Assembly: GCA_040216885.1 (NCBI GenBank)
Contig: JAVJOG010000009.1
Location: 1-60,162, forward strand
Reading direction: 5' to 3'
DNA: 60,162 nt
Source: Parvibaculum sp040216885
GTDB lineage: Bacteria; Pseudomonadota; Alphaproteobacteria; Parvibaculales; Parvibaculaceae
The notes beneath the pieces are model-generated. The model saw only the letters and a list, made by a program, of their open reading frames with translations, made no database searches and was not told where the DNA came from. The translations under genes were made by a program, and so were the position numbers. Shown here one piece after another: positions 7,615 to 15,773 of this stretch (positions are counted from its first letter, which is position 1; each line of letters starts with the position of its first letter).

Positions 7615-8670
7615 CTAACTCATCAATTCAATCGTCTCGCGGATATGCGGGATCGCTTCCTCGGCGGCTTCCTCGCCGAGGCGGATCAATTCGTCCGCGT
7701 GGTCGAAGTCGAGCAGGCTCAGATGGCCGACCTTCGGGGCGATCATCACGTCGGGCGGGTCGCCGGCCATGCGCATGCGGCCGAGGCGGTCCTGGACGAT
7801 GTTGAGCGAGGCCAGCATCACGCTGACGATGCCGGGGCCGCGTCGCTTGCCACCGATGACGCGGCGCATCAGCTCCTGTTCGGGCGATTTCTTCCAGCGC
7901 AGCGATTTCAGCTTTTCACGCAGGCGGGCCGCAACCTGACGGTTCGCGTCGCCGGCAGGGACGAGCGCTTCGTCCTCTTCCAGTTCTTCCGACATGCGTT
8001 CGCGCAATTCCTCGAGCAGACCGTCCTCGGGGAGGATCGGCGGCGCGGTGTCGAGATAGCCCGGGAAGCGGGGCGTCGGCCGGGTCCGGCGATGGATCGA
8101 GGGGTCGAAGGGATCGTTGTTGAGATTGACCGCGATGACGACGCGGGCGCCGAGCGCGCGGGCGACCGAAACAGGCACCGGATTGACCAGCGCGCCGTCG
8201 ATCAGCCAGCGGCCGTCGACGGCGACCGGCGCGAAGACGCCGGGCAGCGCATAGGAGGCGCGGATCGCCTGGGTGAGGTCGCCCTTGTGCAGCCAGAGTT
8301 CGTGGCCGGTGGTGAGTTCGGTGGCGACGCCGACAAAGGTGCGCTCAAGGTCCTCGATGCGCAGGTCTGCCAACTGTTCGCGCATCAGGGCAGCGAGCTT
8401 CGTGTCGCCGATCAGGCCCGAGGAACGGAAGCGCAGGTCGAGCAAGGTCAGCATGCGGCGGCGCGTCAGCGAGCGGGCGAAATCTTCCAGCGGATCCAGC
8501 CGGTCCGCCACGAGGCAGCCGCCGACCAGCGCCCCTATGGATGTGCCGGCCACGATGTCGGGCTCGATGCCGGCGCGGGACAAGGCGCGCAGGACGCCGA
8601 TATGCGTCCAGCCGCGGGCGACGCCGGCGCCAAGGGCGATACCAATTTTCGGTTTGGGGGCGGGCGGCAT
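7615..8670 (-). CDS. Patatin-like phospholipase family protein (RssA type)
   Basis: A 351-residue esterase/phospholipase. The oxyanion-hole motif is GAGVARGWTHIGV, the nucleophile elbow is GTSIGALVGG (Ser near 44) and the catalytic Asp is in DGALVNPVPV. This is the Ser-Asp dyad of bacterial patatins. The C-terminal ~150 residues hold an acidic/basic helical region (LLEELRERMSEELEEDEAL). Its start codon overlaps the hisI stop by one base (TGATG), so it is translated with hisI. The lipid substrate is unknown. Confidence 0.9.
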   Translation of the reverse strand: MPPAPKPKIGIALGAGVARGWTHIGVLRALSRAGIEPDIVAGTSIGALVGGCLVADRLDPLEDFARSLTRRRMLTLLDLRFRSSGLIGDTKLAALMREQLADLRIEDLERTFVGVATELTTGHELWLHKGDLTQAIRASYALPGVFAPVAVDGRWLIDGALVNPVPVSVARALGARVVIAVNLNNDPFDPSIHRRTRPTPRFPGYLDTAPPILPEDGLLEELRERMSEELEEDEALVPAGDANRQVAARLREKLKSLRWKKSPEQELMRRVIGGKRRGPGIVSVMLASLNIVQDRLGRMRMAGDPPDVMIAPKVGHLSLLDFDHADELIRLGEEAAEEAIPHIRETIELMS

Positions 8671-9104
8671 CAGCGGACCTTTTGTATGCCGGTGCGTTCG
8701 AGCGCGGCGGGGAGCTTGCCGAGCGGCACACGGCGGTAGAAGCAGGCCTTGTAGCCGACATGGCAGCAGCCGCCGTCGCCGCCGACGTCGACTTTCAGCC
8801 AGACCGTATCCTGGTCGCAGTCGGTGCGGAGTTCCTTCACCGTCTGGATCTGTCCGCTGGTGTCGCCCTTGTGCCAGAGCTCGTTTCGCGAACGGCTCCA
8901 GTACCAGGCCTCGCCGGTCTCTATGGTGCGGGCCAGCGCCTCGGCATTCATCCAGGCGACCATCAGCAGTTCGCCGGACTTCGCATCCGTCGTCACGGCG
9001 GTGACGAGGCCGTCGCGGTCGAATTTCGGTGCGAAGGCCGTGCCTTCTTCTATTTCCGCTGCTGAACCGCGCGCGGCGAAGGGGGGTGTGGATTCGGATG
9101 GCAT
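8670..9104 (-). CDS. hisI: Phosphoribosyl-AMP cyclohydrolase
   Basis: HisI opens the adenine ring of phosphoribosyl-AMP in the third step of histidine synthesis. The 144-residue product has the family core: VAWMNAEALARTIETGEAWYWSRSR, LWHKGDTSG, DCDQDTVWLKV and the metal-binding GGCCHVGYKACFYR. I chose ATG 9104 with GGGAGAA upstream; an in-frame ATG at 9128 is possible. It has no HisE fusion. It is downstream of folE across a palindromic repeat and is coupled to the patatin gene. Confidence 0.93.
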   Translation of the reverse strand: MPSESTPPFAARGSAAEIEEGTAFAPKFDRDGLVTAVTTDAKSGELLMVAWMNAEALARTIETGEAWYWSRSRNELWHKGDTSGQIQTVKELRTDCDQDTVWLKVDVGGDGGCCHVGYKACFYRRVPLGKLPAALERTGIQKVR

Positions 9105-9134
9105 GGCGCTTTTCTCCCAGTACGTCATGCCTGT

Positions 9135-9233
9135 CCGTCATTGCGAGGAGCGAAGCGACGAAGCAATCCAGAAAGCGTCGAACGCAGAGTTTGTGGCTTT
9201 CTGGGTTGCTTCGCCTTCGGCTCGCAATGACGG
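9135..9233. repeat. Long imperfect palindrome, likely dispersed intergenic repeat
   Basis: The outer arms CCGTCATTGCGAG (9135-9147) and CTCGCAATGACGG (9221-9233) are exact inverse copies. Inner arms AAGCAATCCAGAAAGC and GCTTTCTGGGTTGCTT pair with one mismatch. The folded unit is about 99 bases. Similar CGTCATTGCGAG...GAAGCAATCC palindromes are familiar as dispersed repeats in many bacterial genomes. It lies in the transcribed gap between folE and hisI, so it would fold in the mRNA. Confidence 0.75.
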
Positions 9234-9316
9234 AGAAAGACAGACGTGTATGGCCCGAATAAATCGGGCCATGACGCTATTTTATACGAGAAACCTGCTT
9301 CCGGACGCGCCGGAAA

Positions 9317-9952
9317 TCAGTATCCGCGGATCATCTGCATGAAACGGGCTTCCATCCGCGGATCGTCGCGGAAGACGCCGGTGAACTGCGTGGTGATGGT
9401 GGCGACATCCGGCTTCTTGATGCCGCGCGTCGTCATGCATTGATGCTTCGCCTCGATCAGGATGGCGACGCCCTGCGGCTGCAGCGCGCGGTTGATCGTG
9501 TCGGCGATCTGCGCCGTCATGGTTTCCTGCGTTTGCAGGCGGCGGGCGAAGATTTCGATCACGCGGGCGAGCTTCGAAATGCCGACGACTTTTTTGGTCG
9601 GCACATAGGCGATGTGCGCGCGGCCGAGAATGGCGACCATGTGGTGTTCGCAATGCGACTCGATGTTGATGTCGCGGAGCATGACCATGTCGTCATAGCC
9701 TTCGACTTCCTCGAAGGTGCGGGTCAGTTCCTTGAAGGGGTCTACGTTGTAGCCCTCGAAGAATTCCTCGTAGGCGCGCACGACGCGGCCAGGCGTGTCG
9801 ATCAGGCCCTCGCGGTCGGGGTTGTCGCCGGCCCATGCGATGAGGGTGCGGACGGCGGCTTCGGCCTCTTCGCGGCTCGGCTTTTCGACGGCAGACAGGC
9901 GGTCGTTCTCCGTCCGGGCCCGGAGCCCATCAACTACAGCATTCATGTCCAT
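9317..9952 (-). CDS. folE: GTP cyclohydrolase I
   Basis: FolE converts GTP to 7,8-dihydroneopterin triphosphate, the first step of folate synthesis. The 211-residue protein has the zinc-binding ESHCEHHM motif, ARVIEIFARRLQTQETMT, and the late cysteine in HQCMTTRG; together these supply the Cys/His/Cys ligands of the type I enzyme. The size is normal. An alternative ATG two codons downstream (9946) is possible. It heads the leftward folE-hisI-patatin run. Confidence 0.96.
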   Translation of the reverse strand: MDMNAVVDGLRARTENDRLSAVEKPSREEAEAAVRTLIAWAGDNPDREGLIDTPGRVVRAYEEFFEGYNVDPFKELTRTFEEVEGYDDMVMLRDINIESHCEHHMVAILGRAHIAYVPTKKVVGISKLARVIEIFARRLQTQETMTAQIADTINRALQPQGVAILIEAKHQCMTTRGIKKPDVATITTQFTGVFRDDPRMEARFMQMIRGY

Positions 9953-10313
9953 TCGACCAATCTCGTTAGGGGTTTCCCGGCAGCCTTTCCTCTACGCCGA
10001 GGGCCGGCATCCGGTTCAAGTCACAAGCTGAATTCCCCGTCGAAATCCCGAGGAAAGCCGCCCGTTTTGCCCATCAAGCACGGGGTCTTATGCCATGCTG
10101 AAGTTGATGTGACATCGTCTCAACCATGCATATAGCCTTGCGGAAACGGCCTATCAAGACCCGGGGGACAGCGAGGCGGCGCAAAATAGGCGGTTCGGCG
10201 GGGGCGGTTGGTTAATTCTTAAAGGCTTGCCGGGCAGGATGGGCTCGCTTAATAAAGGCCGAGCTGCCGCCCTGCGCGGCGCGCGATTCGCGGATTCCGG
10301 AGCCTCAAAGGCC
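9953..10313. other. Upstream region of folE and cysS
   Basis: This 361-base gap lies between the divergent folE and cysS transcription units. No protein gene is supported. A possible cysS promoter is TTGCCG (10227-10232) with 17 bases to TAATAA (10250-10255); this is only a moderate match to consensus. The sequence after it leads into the small Cys-rich reading frame at 10314. Confidence 0.4.
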
Positions 10314-10400
10314 ATGGTTCGCCTGACGGCATGTTGTCGAACTTCGCCGACCACGGGTGGCACGACCACCCGTCGCGCGGCCGGCTGTCCGGCCGCCTGA
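10314..10400 (+). CDS. Candidate cysS leader peptide with tandem Cys codons
   Basis: A 28-codon frame, ATG to TGA, ends 57 bases before cysS. It encodes Cys-Cys at codons 7-8, both TGT, and a third TGT Cys at codon 25. TGT appears to be used less than TGC in the surrounding GC-rich genes, so a TGT-TGT pair stands out. Three perfect hairpins overlap or follow it (10353-10420). This is the arrangement of attenuation leaders that sense charged tRNA, and cysS makes Cys-tRNA. The ribosome site is weak (GGAG 11 bases upstream, or AAAGG very close to ATG). No leader of this kind for cysS in this group is known to me, so this is a hypothesis. Confidence 0.42.
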   Translation: MVRLTACCRTSPTTGGTTTRRAAGCPAA

Positions 10401-10420
10401 GGCCCGTCGTCGCACGGGCC
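10353..10420 (+). promoter_or_regulatory. Three tandem perfect hairpins in the cysS leader
   Basis: Hairpin 1 pairs 10353-10360 with 10366-10373 (8 bp). Hairpin 2 pairs 10377-10384 with 10389-10396 (8 bp), with the third Cys codon in its loop. Hairpin 3 pairs 10401-10407 with 10414-10420 (7 bp). The CCCGT of hairpin 1 can alternatively pair with ACGGG of hairpin 3, so mutually exclusive folds are possible. Hairpin 3 is not followed by a T-run, so control by translation or Rho would be more likely than a classic terminator. Confidence 0.5.
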
Positions 10421-10457
10421 GCCCCCGCGAAGCCCTGACGACACAAAGGCCTGCCCG

Positions 10458-11861
10458 ATGAACGCCCAACCCGACCGACACAAGCTTTCGCTCTACAACA
10501 CGCTGACGCGCAAGAAGGAAATCTTCGCGCCCGCGGACCCCAACCGCGTGACGATGTATGTGTGCGGACCGACGGTCTACAACCATGCGCATATCGGCAA
10601 TGCGCGGCCGGCGGTCGTGTTCGACGTGCTGGCGCGGCTGCTGCGCCGCCTTTACCCGCATGTCGTCTATGCACGCAACATCACCGATATCGAGGACAAG
10701 ATCATCGCCGCCGCGAAGGCGCAGGGCGTCGAGATTTCGGTCGTGACCGAGAAATACGCGCAGATCTATCGCGACGACATGGGCGTGCTCGGTGTGCTGG
10801 CGCCCGATCTCGAACCGAAGGCGACCGAAAACGTGCCTGAGATGATCTCGATGATGGAGCGCCTCATCGCCAGCGGCAACGCCTATGCGGCGGAAGGGCA
10901 TGTGCTTTTCAACGTGCCGAGCTTTGCCGGATACGGGAAGCTGTCGGGGCGCGACCGCGACGACATGATCGCCGGCGCGCGGGTCGAAGTGGCGCCGTAT
11001 AAAAAAGACCCGGCTGACTTCGTGTTGTGGAAGCCGAGCGCCGCCGACCAGCCCGGCTGGGAGAGCCCCTGGGGACGCGGGCGGCCCGGCTGGCACATCG
11101 AATGCTCGGCGATGATCGAGAGGCATCTGGGGCCGACCATCGACATTCACGGGGGCGGCATCGATCTGCAGTTCCCGCATCACGAGAACGAGCTGGCGCA
11201 GAGCACCTGCACGCATGGTGTGCCGCTGGCGCGCTTCTGGCTGCATAACGGCTTCGTCAACATGGGCACCGAGAAGATGTCGAAGTCGCTCGGCAATGTG
11301 CTGCTGGTGCATGATTTGATTAGCCACGCGCCCGGCGAGGCGATCCGGCTGGCGCTCCTGAACGCGCATTACCGGCAGCCGCTCGACTGGACCGAAGAAG
11401 GGTTGCAGCAGGCGAAGCGCATGCTCGACCGGCTTTACGGTGCCTTGCGGGGGCTGGCCGACGTCAAATCGGAGCCGACCAACGACGCGGCGCCGGACGA
11501 ATTCATGGCGGCGCTGACCGACGACCTCAACACGCCGAGGGCGCTGGCGGTGCTGTTCGATCTCGCCAAACAGGCGAATACGGCGACCGACCCCGGCACG
11601 CGGGCGCAGCTCAAGGCGGCGTTGATCGGCGCGGGGCGGCTGATCGGGCTGCTGGAGATGACGCCCGAGGCCTGGTTTGCAGGGGCGGGGGCGGCTTCCC
11701 ATATTGACGGAGAAGAGGTCGAACGGCTGATTGCGGCGCGCAACGCGGCCCGCAAGGCCAGGGACTTCGCGGAAGCCGACCGTATTCGCGGCGCGCTTGC
11801 CGATATGGGCGTTGCCATCGAAGATGGGCCGCAAGGCACAAGCTGGAGAGTGGCGGGCTAG
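10458..11861 (+). CDS. cysS: Cysteinyl-tRNA synthetase
   Basis: CysS attaches cysteine to tRNA-Cys. The 467-residue class I enzyme shows the zinc/active-site start YVCGPTVYNHAHIGNARP (HIGH box as HIGN), the zinc histidines in GGGIDLQFPHHENE, and EKMSKSLGN. The C-terminal helical domain has RNAARKARDFAEADRIRGAL. The ribosome site is AAAGG near 10445. The downstream Fe-S scaffold gene begins at the base after the stop codon, so the two are co-transcribed. The leader contains a Cys-rich reading frame and hairpins. Confidence 0.97.
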   Translation: MNAQPDRHKLSLYNTLTRKKEIFAPADPNRVTMYVCGPTVYNHAHIGNARPAVVFDVLARLLRRLYPHVVYARNITDIEDKIIAAAKAQGVEISVVTEKYAQIYRDDMGVLGVLAPDLEPKATENVPEMISMMERLIASGNAYAAEGHVLFNVPSFAGYGKLSGRDRDDMIAGARVEVAPYKKDPADFVLWKPSAADQPGWESPWGRGRPGWHIECSAMIERHLGPTIDIHGGGIDLQFPHHENELAQSTCTHGVPLARFWLHNGFVNMGTEKMSKSLGNVLLVHDLISHAPGEAIRLALLNAHYRQPLDWTEEGLQQAKRMLDRLYGALRGLADVKSEPTNDAAPDEFMAALTDDLNTPRALAVLFDLAKQANTATDPGTRAQLKAALIGAGRLIGLLEMTPEAWFAGAGAASHIDGEEVERLIAARNAARKARDFAEADRIRGALADMGVAIEDGPQGTSWRVAG

Positions 11862-12377
11862 ATGCTCAACGAGATCTACAACAAGCGCATTCTCGAACTC
11901 GCGTCGGATATTCCGTTCAGCGAGCGGCTCGACGCGGCCGATGCGTCGGCGACGGCGGTGTCGAAGCTTTGCGGTTCGAAGGTGACGGTCGATGTCCGGC
12001 TCGAGGACGACAAGGTTGTCGCCTATGGCGCGGATGTGAAGGCCTGCGCGCTGGGGCAGGCGTCGTCCTCCATCATGGCGCGGCATGTGATCGGTGCCAG
12101 CGCCGAAGAGCTGCACGAAGTCGGCGCCGCGATGCGGGCGATGCTGAAGGAAAGCGCCGCGCCGCCGCGCGAGATTTTCGGCGGCAAGTGGAAAGACCTC
12201 GAAGTGCTGGAGCCGGTGCGCGACTACAAGGCGCGCCATGCCTCGACGCTTCTGGTGTTCGACGCGGTGGAGGAGGCGGTCGAGACCGCGCTTGCTGCGA
12301 AGCGGGGGGCCGCCAAACGGGGGAGTGGGACTGCCGCGCAGACCGGCACCGCCACTAGCACCGGCCCGGCCGCCTGA
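11862..12377 (+). CDS. NifU/IscU-like iron-sulfur cluster assembly scaffold protein
   Basis: A 171-residue IscU/NifU_N-fold protein (YNKRILELASDIPFSERLDAAD). Two conserved cysteines are present at 37 (SKLCGSK) and 62 (KACALGQ). The third scaffold cysteine is missing: the expected site reads RHASTLLVF. About 25 extra C-terminal residues are low-complexity Ala/Gly/Thr. It directly follows cysS, which is interesting because both use cysteine-derived chemistry. No other isc or suf gene is nearby. It may be an accessory scaffold or regulatory homologue rather than the main IscU. Confidence 0.82.
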   Translation: MLNEIYNKRILELASDIPFSERLDAADASATAVSKLCGSKVTVDVRLEDDKVVAYGADVKACALGQASSSIMARHVIGASAEELHEVGAAMRAMLKESAAPPREIFGGKWKDLEVLEPVRDYKARHASTLLVFDAVEEAVETALAAKRGAAKRGSGTAAQTGTATSTGPAA

Positions 12378-12390
12378 AGCGCCGGGCCCT

Positions 12391-12425
12391 GCCGCTCCCG
12401 CGTCTCCCGTCCGGGCGGCCTTTTT
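12391..12425 (+). terminator. Probable terminator after the Fe-S scaffold gene
   Basis: GCCGCTCCCG (12391-12400) can pair with CGGGCGGC (about 12412-12419) with a two-base bulge, followed by TTTTT at 12421-12425. It would end the cysS-scaffold transcript. The stem is imperfect. Confidence 0.45.
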
Positions 12426-12504
12426 CCAGACGAATCAATCGGTCGCAGGCAACCTTGTCGCCTCTCGGCGCTTGGTTGTGCCTCTTGCGATTAGAAGCTA
12501 ACAA

Positions 12505-12849
12505 GTGCGTGTCATAACGACGTGGTTTCCCATGCGGCGCGACCTCCTTTCGCTCCCGATGCGCGGCCTGATCCGGTTCTATCAGTGGTTTATTTCGCCG
12601 CTGCTGGGGCCCTCCTGCCGCCATCTGCCAACCTGCTCGGACTACACGATGCAGGCGATCGAGCGGCATGGGGGGTGGCGCGGTTTCTGGCTGGGGCTCG
12701 CGCGCATCGCGCGGTGCCATCCTTACGGGAGCCACGGGTTCGACCCGGTGCCGGAGCGGCTGGACGACCAGCCCTTCTGGGCGCCGTGGCGATACGGATG
12801 CTGGCGGATGCCGCCGGCGCCATCGGAATGCACGCACGGAACGCATTGA
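12505..12849 (+). CDS. yidD: Membrane protein insertion efficiency factor YidD
   Basis: A 114-residue YidD-family protein, which assists the YidC insertase at the inner membrane. Motifs: LIRFYQWFISPLLGPSCRHLPTCSDYTMQAI and the ARCHPYGSHGFDPVP end, with three conserved cysteines. It is longer than the usual 70-85 residues, with extra sequence at both ends. Start is GTG 12505 or ATG 12532; neither has a strong ribosome site. It is not with yidC or rnpA here; thrS starts 10 bases downstream. Confidence 0.9.
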   Translation: MRVITTWFPMRRDLLSLPMRGLIRFYQWFISPLLGPSCRHLPTCSDYTMQAIERHGGWRGFWLGLARIARCHPYGSHGFDPVPERLDDQPFWAPWRYGCWRMPPAPSECTHGTH

Positions 12850-12859
12850 GAGAAAGACG

Positions 12860-14821
12860 ATGATCAAACTGAAACTTCCCGACGGTTCCGCTCGTGAACA
12901 TGAGAAACCGCTCGACGGGCTCGCCTTCGCCGAGAGCATTGCCAAGTCGCTGGCCAAGAAGGCGGTCGCGATCAAGCTCGACGGCGAGATGAAAGACCTC
13001 TCGACGGTCATCGACCGCGATGCCGCGATCGAGGTTGTGACGCGCGAGACGCCGGATGGCGTCGACCTGCTGCGCCACGATGCGTCGCATGTGATGGCGG
13101 AAGCCGTGCAGGAGCTTTTTCCGGGCACGCAGGTGACAATCGGGCCGGTGATCGAGAACGGCTTCTATTACGACTTCGCGCGCGCCGAACCCTTCAAGGC
13201 GGAAGACCTCGAAAAGATCGAGCAGCGGATGCGCGAGATCGTCGACCGCGACGAAAAGATCACGCGCGAAGTGTGGGACCGCGACGAGGCGGTCGAATAT
13301 TTCAGGAAGATCGGCGAGATCTACAAGGCGGAGATCATCGCCTCGATCCCCGGCGACGAACCCGTCTCGGTCTACCGGCAGGGCAACTGGCTCGACCTTT
13401 GCCGGGGGCCGCATCTGCCGTCGACGGGAAAGCTCGGCAAGGCGTTCAAGCTGACCAAGCTTGCGGGCGCCTATTGGCGCGGCGACAGCCGCAACGAAAT
13501 GCTCCAGCGCATCTACGGGACGTGCTGGGCGAACGACAACGACCTCAAAGCCTATCTGACGATGGTGGAGGAGGCCGAGAAGCGCGACCACCGCAAGATC
13601 GGGCAGGAGATGGACCTCTATCACTTCCAGCCGGAAGCGCAGGGCTCGGTTTTCTGGCACCCGAAAGGTTTCGTCATCTACAACCAGCTTGAGGCGTATA
13701 TCAGGCGGCGGTTGAACGCGTCCGGCTACAAGGAAGTGAAGACGCCGCAACTGATGGCGTCGAAGTTCTGGGAGCAATCCGGCCACTGGGGCAAGTACCG
13801 CGAGAACATGTTCGTGGTACCCGACGAAATTCCGAATACGGAGGATGACGCGCCTGTGCTGTCGGGCAAGGCCGACCTCATGGCGATCAAGCCGATGAAC
13901 TGCCCGGCGCATGTGCAGATTTTCAACCAGGGCATCAAGTCCTATCGCGACCTGCCGATGCGCATGGCGGAATTCGGCTGCTGTCACCGCAACGAGCCGC
14001 ATGGCGCGCTGCACGGGCTGATGCGCGTTCGCCAGATGACGCAGGACGATGCGCATATTTTCTGCACGGAAGAGCAGATCCAGTCGGAGACGGAGCATTT
14101 CGTCAACCTGCTCTATGCCGTCTACGAGGACATGGGCTTTTCCGACGTCGTCATCAAGCTCGCGACGCGGCCGGAAAATTTCGGCGGCACCATCGAGCGC
14201 TGGGATGCGGCGGAAAAAGCGCTGGGCGACGCGTTGCGCGCCACGGGGCACGACTTCGTTGTCGCGGAGGGCGAGGGCGCCTTCTATGCGCCGAAGCTCG
14301 AATTCCACCTCAAGGACGCGATCGGACGCTCCTGGCAGGTGGGCACGCTGCAGCTCGATTATGTGTTGCCCGAGCGGCTGGATGCGACCTACGTCGCGGA
14401 GGACGGGTCGCGCAAACATGCCGTCATGCTGCATCGGGCGATCCTCGGCACGCTGGAGCGCTTCATCGGCATCATGATCGAGAGTTGCGCCGGCCGGATG
14501 CCGATGTGGCTCGCGCCGGTGCAGGCGGTGGTGGCGACGATCACGTCGGATGCGGACGATTATGCCGAGAAGGTCGCGGCCGGGCTGCGCGCGGCGGGCT
14601 TGCGCGTGGAGCTCGACCTCCGCAACGAGAAGATCAACTACAAGGTGCGCGAGCATTCAGTGGGCAAGGTGCCGGCGATCCTCGTTGCGGGCAAGCGCGA
14701 GGCGGAGGAGGGCACGCTCTCCGTGCGCCGCCTCGGTTCGCAGGACCAGAAGACGATGCCGCTTGGCGATGTCGTGAAGTCGCTTGCGGAAGAAGCGACG
14801 CCGCCGGATCTGCGGCGTTAG
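12860..14821 (+). CDS. thrS: Threonyl-tRNA synthetase
   Basis: ThrS charges tRNA-Thr. The 653-residue enzyme has the N-terminal TGS domain (about 1-60), the editing domain with HDASHVMAEAV and zinc-site-like histidines (about 65-225), the class II core (motif 2 FGCCHRNEPHGALHGLMRVR; zinc Cys in MKPMNCPAH; motif 3 MLHRAILGTLERF) and a C-terminal anticodon domain. Length is normal. ATG 12860 follows closely on yidD; the open frame continues upstream only as an overlap with yidD. It overlaps the convergent VOC gene by 4 bases. Confidence 0.97.
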   Translation: MIKLKLPDGSAREHEKPLDGLAFAESIAKSLAKKAVAIKLDGEMKDLSTVIDRDAAIEVVTRETPDGVDLLRHDASHVMAEAVQELFPGTQVTIGPVIENGFYYDFARAEPFKAEDLEKIEQRMREIVDRDEKITREVWDRDEAVEYFRKIGEIYKAEIIASIPGDEPVSVYRQGNWLDLCRGPHLPSTGKLGKAFKLTKLAGAYWRGDSRNEMLQRIYGTCWANDNDLKAYLTMVEEAEKRDHRKIGQEMDLYHFQPEAQGSVFWHPKGFVIYNQLEAYIRRRLNASGYKEVKTPQLMASKFWEQSGHWGKYRENMFVVPDEIPNTEDDAPVLSGKADLMAIKPMNCPAHVQIFNQGIKSYRDLPMRMAEFGCCHRNEPHGALHGLMRVRQMTQDDAHIFCTEEQIQSETEHFVNLLYAVYEDMGFSDVVIKLATRPENFGGTIERWDAAEKALGDALRATGHDFVVAEGEGAFYAPKLEFHLKDAIGRSWQVGTLQLDYVLPERLDATYVAEDGSRKHAVMLHRAILGTLERFIGIMIESCAGRMPMWLAPVQAVVATITSDADDYAEKVAAGLRAAGLRVELDLRNEKINYKVREHSVGKVPAILVAGKREAEEGTLSVRRLGSQDQKTMPLGDVVKSLAEEATPPDLRR

Positions 14822-15216
14822 GGCAGGTTCAACTGCCAGGAGACGCCGAAGCGGTCGCTGAGCCAGGTGAACCTTTGGCTGAAGCCATAATTGTCGAGCG
14901 GCATCATCACCGCGCCGCCTTCGCCGAGGATGGCGGCAAGCCGTTCGAGTTCTTCGCCGGTTTCGAGATCGACGAAGAAGGAGAAGGACGGCGTGAAGGC
15001 GAAGGCGTGCTTGGCCGGGCTGTCGATGCACATTACCGTCTGGCCGGCCAGCGTGAAGGTCGCGAGTTGCACCGTGCCTTCGGGGCCGGGCTCGCCCGGT
15101 CCGTATTTGACGATGCTGTCGATGCGGCTGCCGGGGAAGAGCGAGACGTAAAGGTTCATCGCTTCCTCGGCGGCGCCTTCGAACATCAGGAAGGGGCGGA
15201 TCGCGGTGCCGGTCAT
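14818..15216 (-). CDS. VOC family protein (PhnB/3-demethylubiquinone methyltransferase-like)
   Basis: A 132-residue glyoxalase-fold protein of the PhnB-like group: IRPFLMFEGAAEEAMNLYVSLFPGS at the start, SFSFFVDLETGEELERL in the middle and the DRFGVSWQ ending. Members bind metal or small ligands; few have known reactions. It is the last gene of a three-gene operon with SRPBCC and ArsR genes, joined by 4-base overlaps. This trio occurs widely and may respond to a small hydrophobic compound. Confidence 0.87.
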   Translation of the reverse strand: MTGTAIRPFLMFEGAAEEAMNLYVSLFPGSRIDSIVKYGPGEPGPEGTVQLATFTLAGQTVMCIDSPAKHAFAFTPSFSFFVDLETGEELERLAAILGEGGAVMMPLDNYGFSQRFTWLSDRFGVSWQLNLP

Positions 15217-15773
15217 TTGTTCGCCTTTCCGGTGTAGCGCTGCCGGTATTCGTCTTCGATGCCGTCGAAGGCATCCCAGAAAGGCGTTTTCGGATTGCCT
15301 TCAAGCTGCTCTTCGAGCATCCGGAGATGAGTGTGCCAGCCGCCCGAGAAATTGATCGCGTCGCCGATGCTGGAGACGCGGCGATGGGTGAGGACCAGGC
15401 GGACCTTTTCGCCTTCCGCCGTCAGTTCGATTTCGACCACCGATCCCTTCGGGTCCATGTCGTCGTCCCAGGTGAAGCCGAGGCGATGCGGCGGTTCGTA
15501 GATCGTCACGATATGCTTGCTGTCGAAGGTGCCACCATACTGCTTGAAGCGTTCGGGCGGCGACGACGGATGGGGGCCCAGATTGTTGTTGTCGAAGACG
15601 ATATTCATGGCACCGCCGACACGCGGCTCCATCGGACCGCCCGCGAACCAGAGCCCGCGCAATTCAGCATCCGTCAGATATTTCCAGACGCGCTCGATCG
15701 GGCCCGGCAACAGGCGCTCGAAGCGGACGGTCTGGTTGTCGATCAGTTGGCCGTGGGCTTTTGCATCCTTCAT
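15213..15773 (-). CDS. SRPBCC family protein (AHSA1/START-like)
   Basis: A 186-residue protein of the Aha1-C/SRPBCC superfamily: RFERLLPGPIERVWKYLTDAE near the start, GLWFAGGPMEPRVGG, and FSGGWHTHLRMLEEQL near the C-terminus. The fold encloses a deep hydrophobic pocket. Starts and stops overlap the neighbours by 4 bases on both sides, so it is made with the ArsR regulator and VOC protein. The ligand is unknown. Confidence 0.88.
   Translation of the reverse strand: MKDAKAHGQLIDNQTVRFERLLPGPIERVWKYLTDAELRGLWFAGGPMEPRVGGAMNIVFDNNNLGPHPSSPPERFKQYGGTFDSKHIVTIYEPPHRLGFTWDDDMDPKGSVVEIELTAEGEKVRLVLTHRRVSSIGDAINFSGGWHTHLRMLEEQLEGNPKTPFWDAFDGIEDEYRQRYTGKANK

Noticed and set aside
11091..11105. TGGCAC...ATGC inside cysS, like a sigma-54 site
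   Set aside because: The -12 element is ATGC rather than TTGC and it is deep in a coding region.
10305..14656. Long minus-strand frames opposite cysS and thrS
   Set aside because: They are antisense to confirmed synthetases, have skewed Arg/His composition and no motifs.
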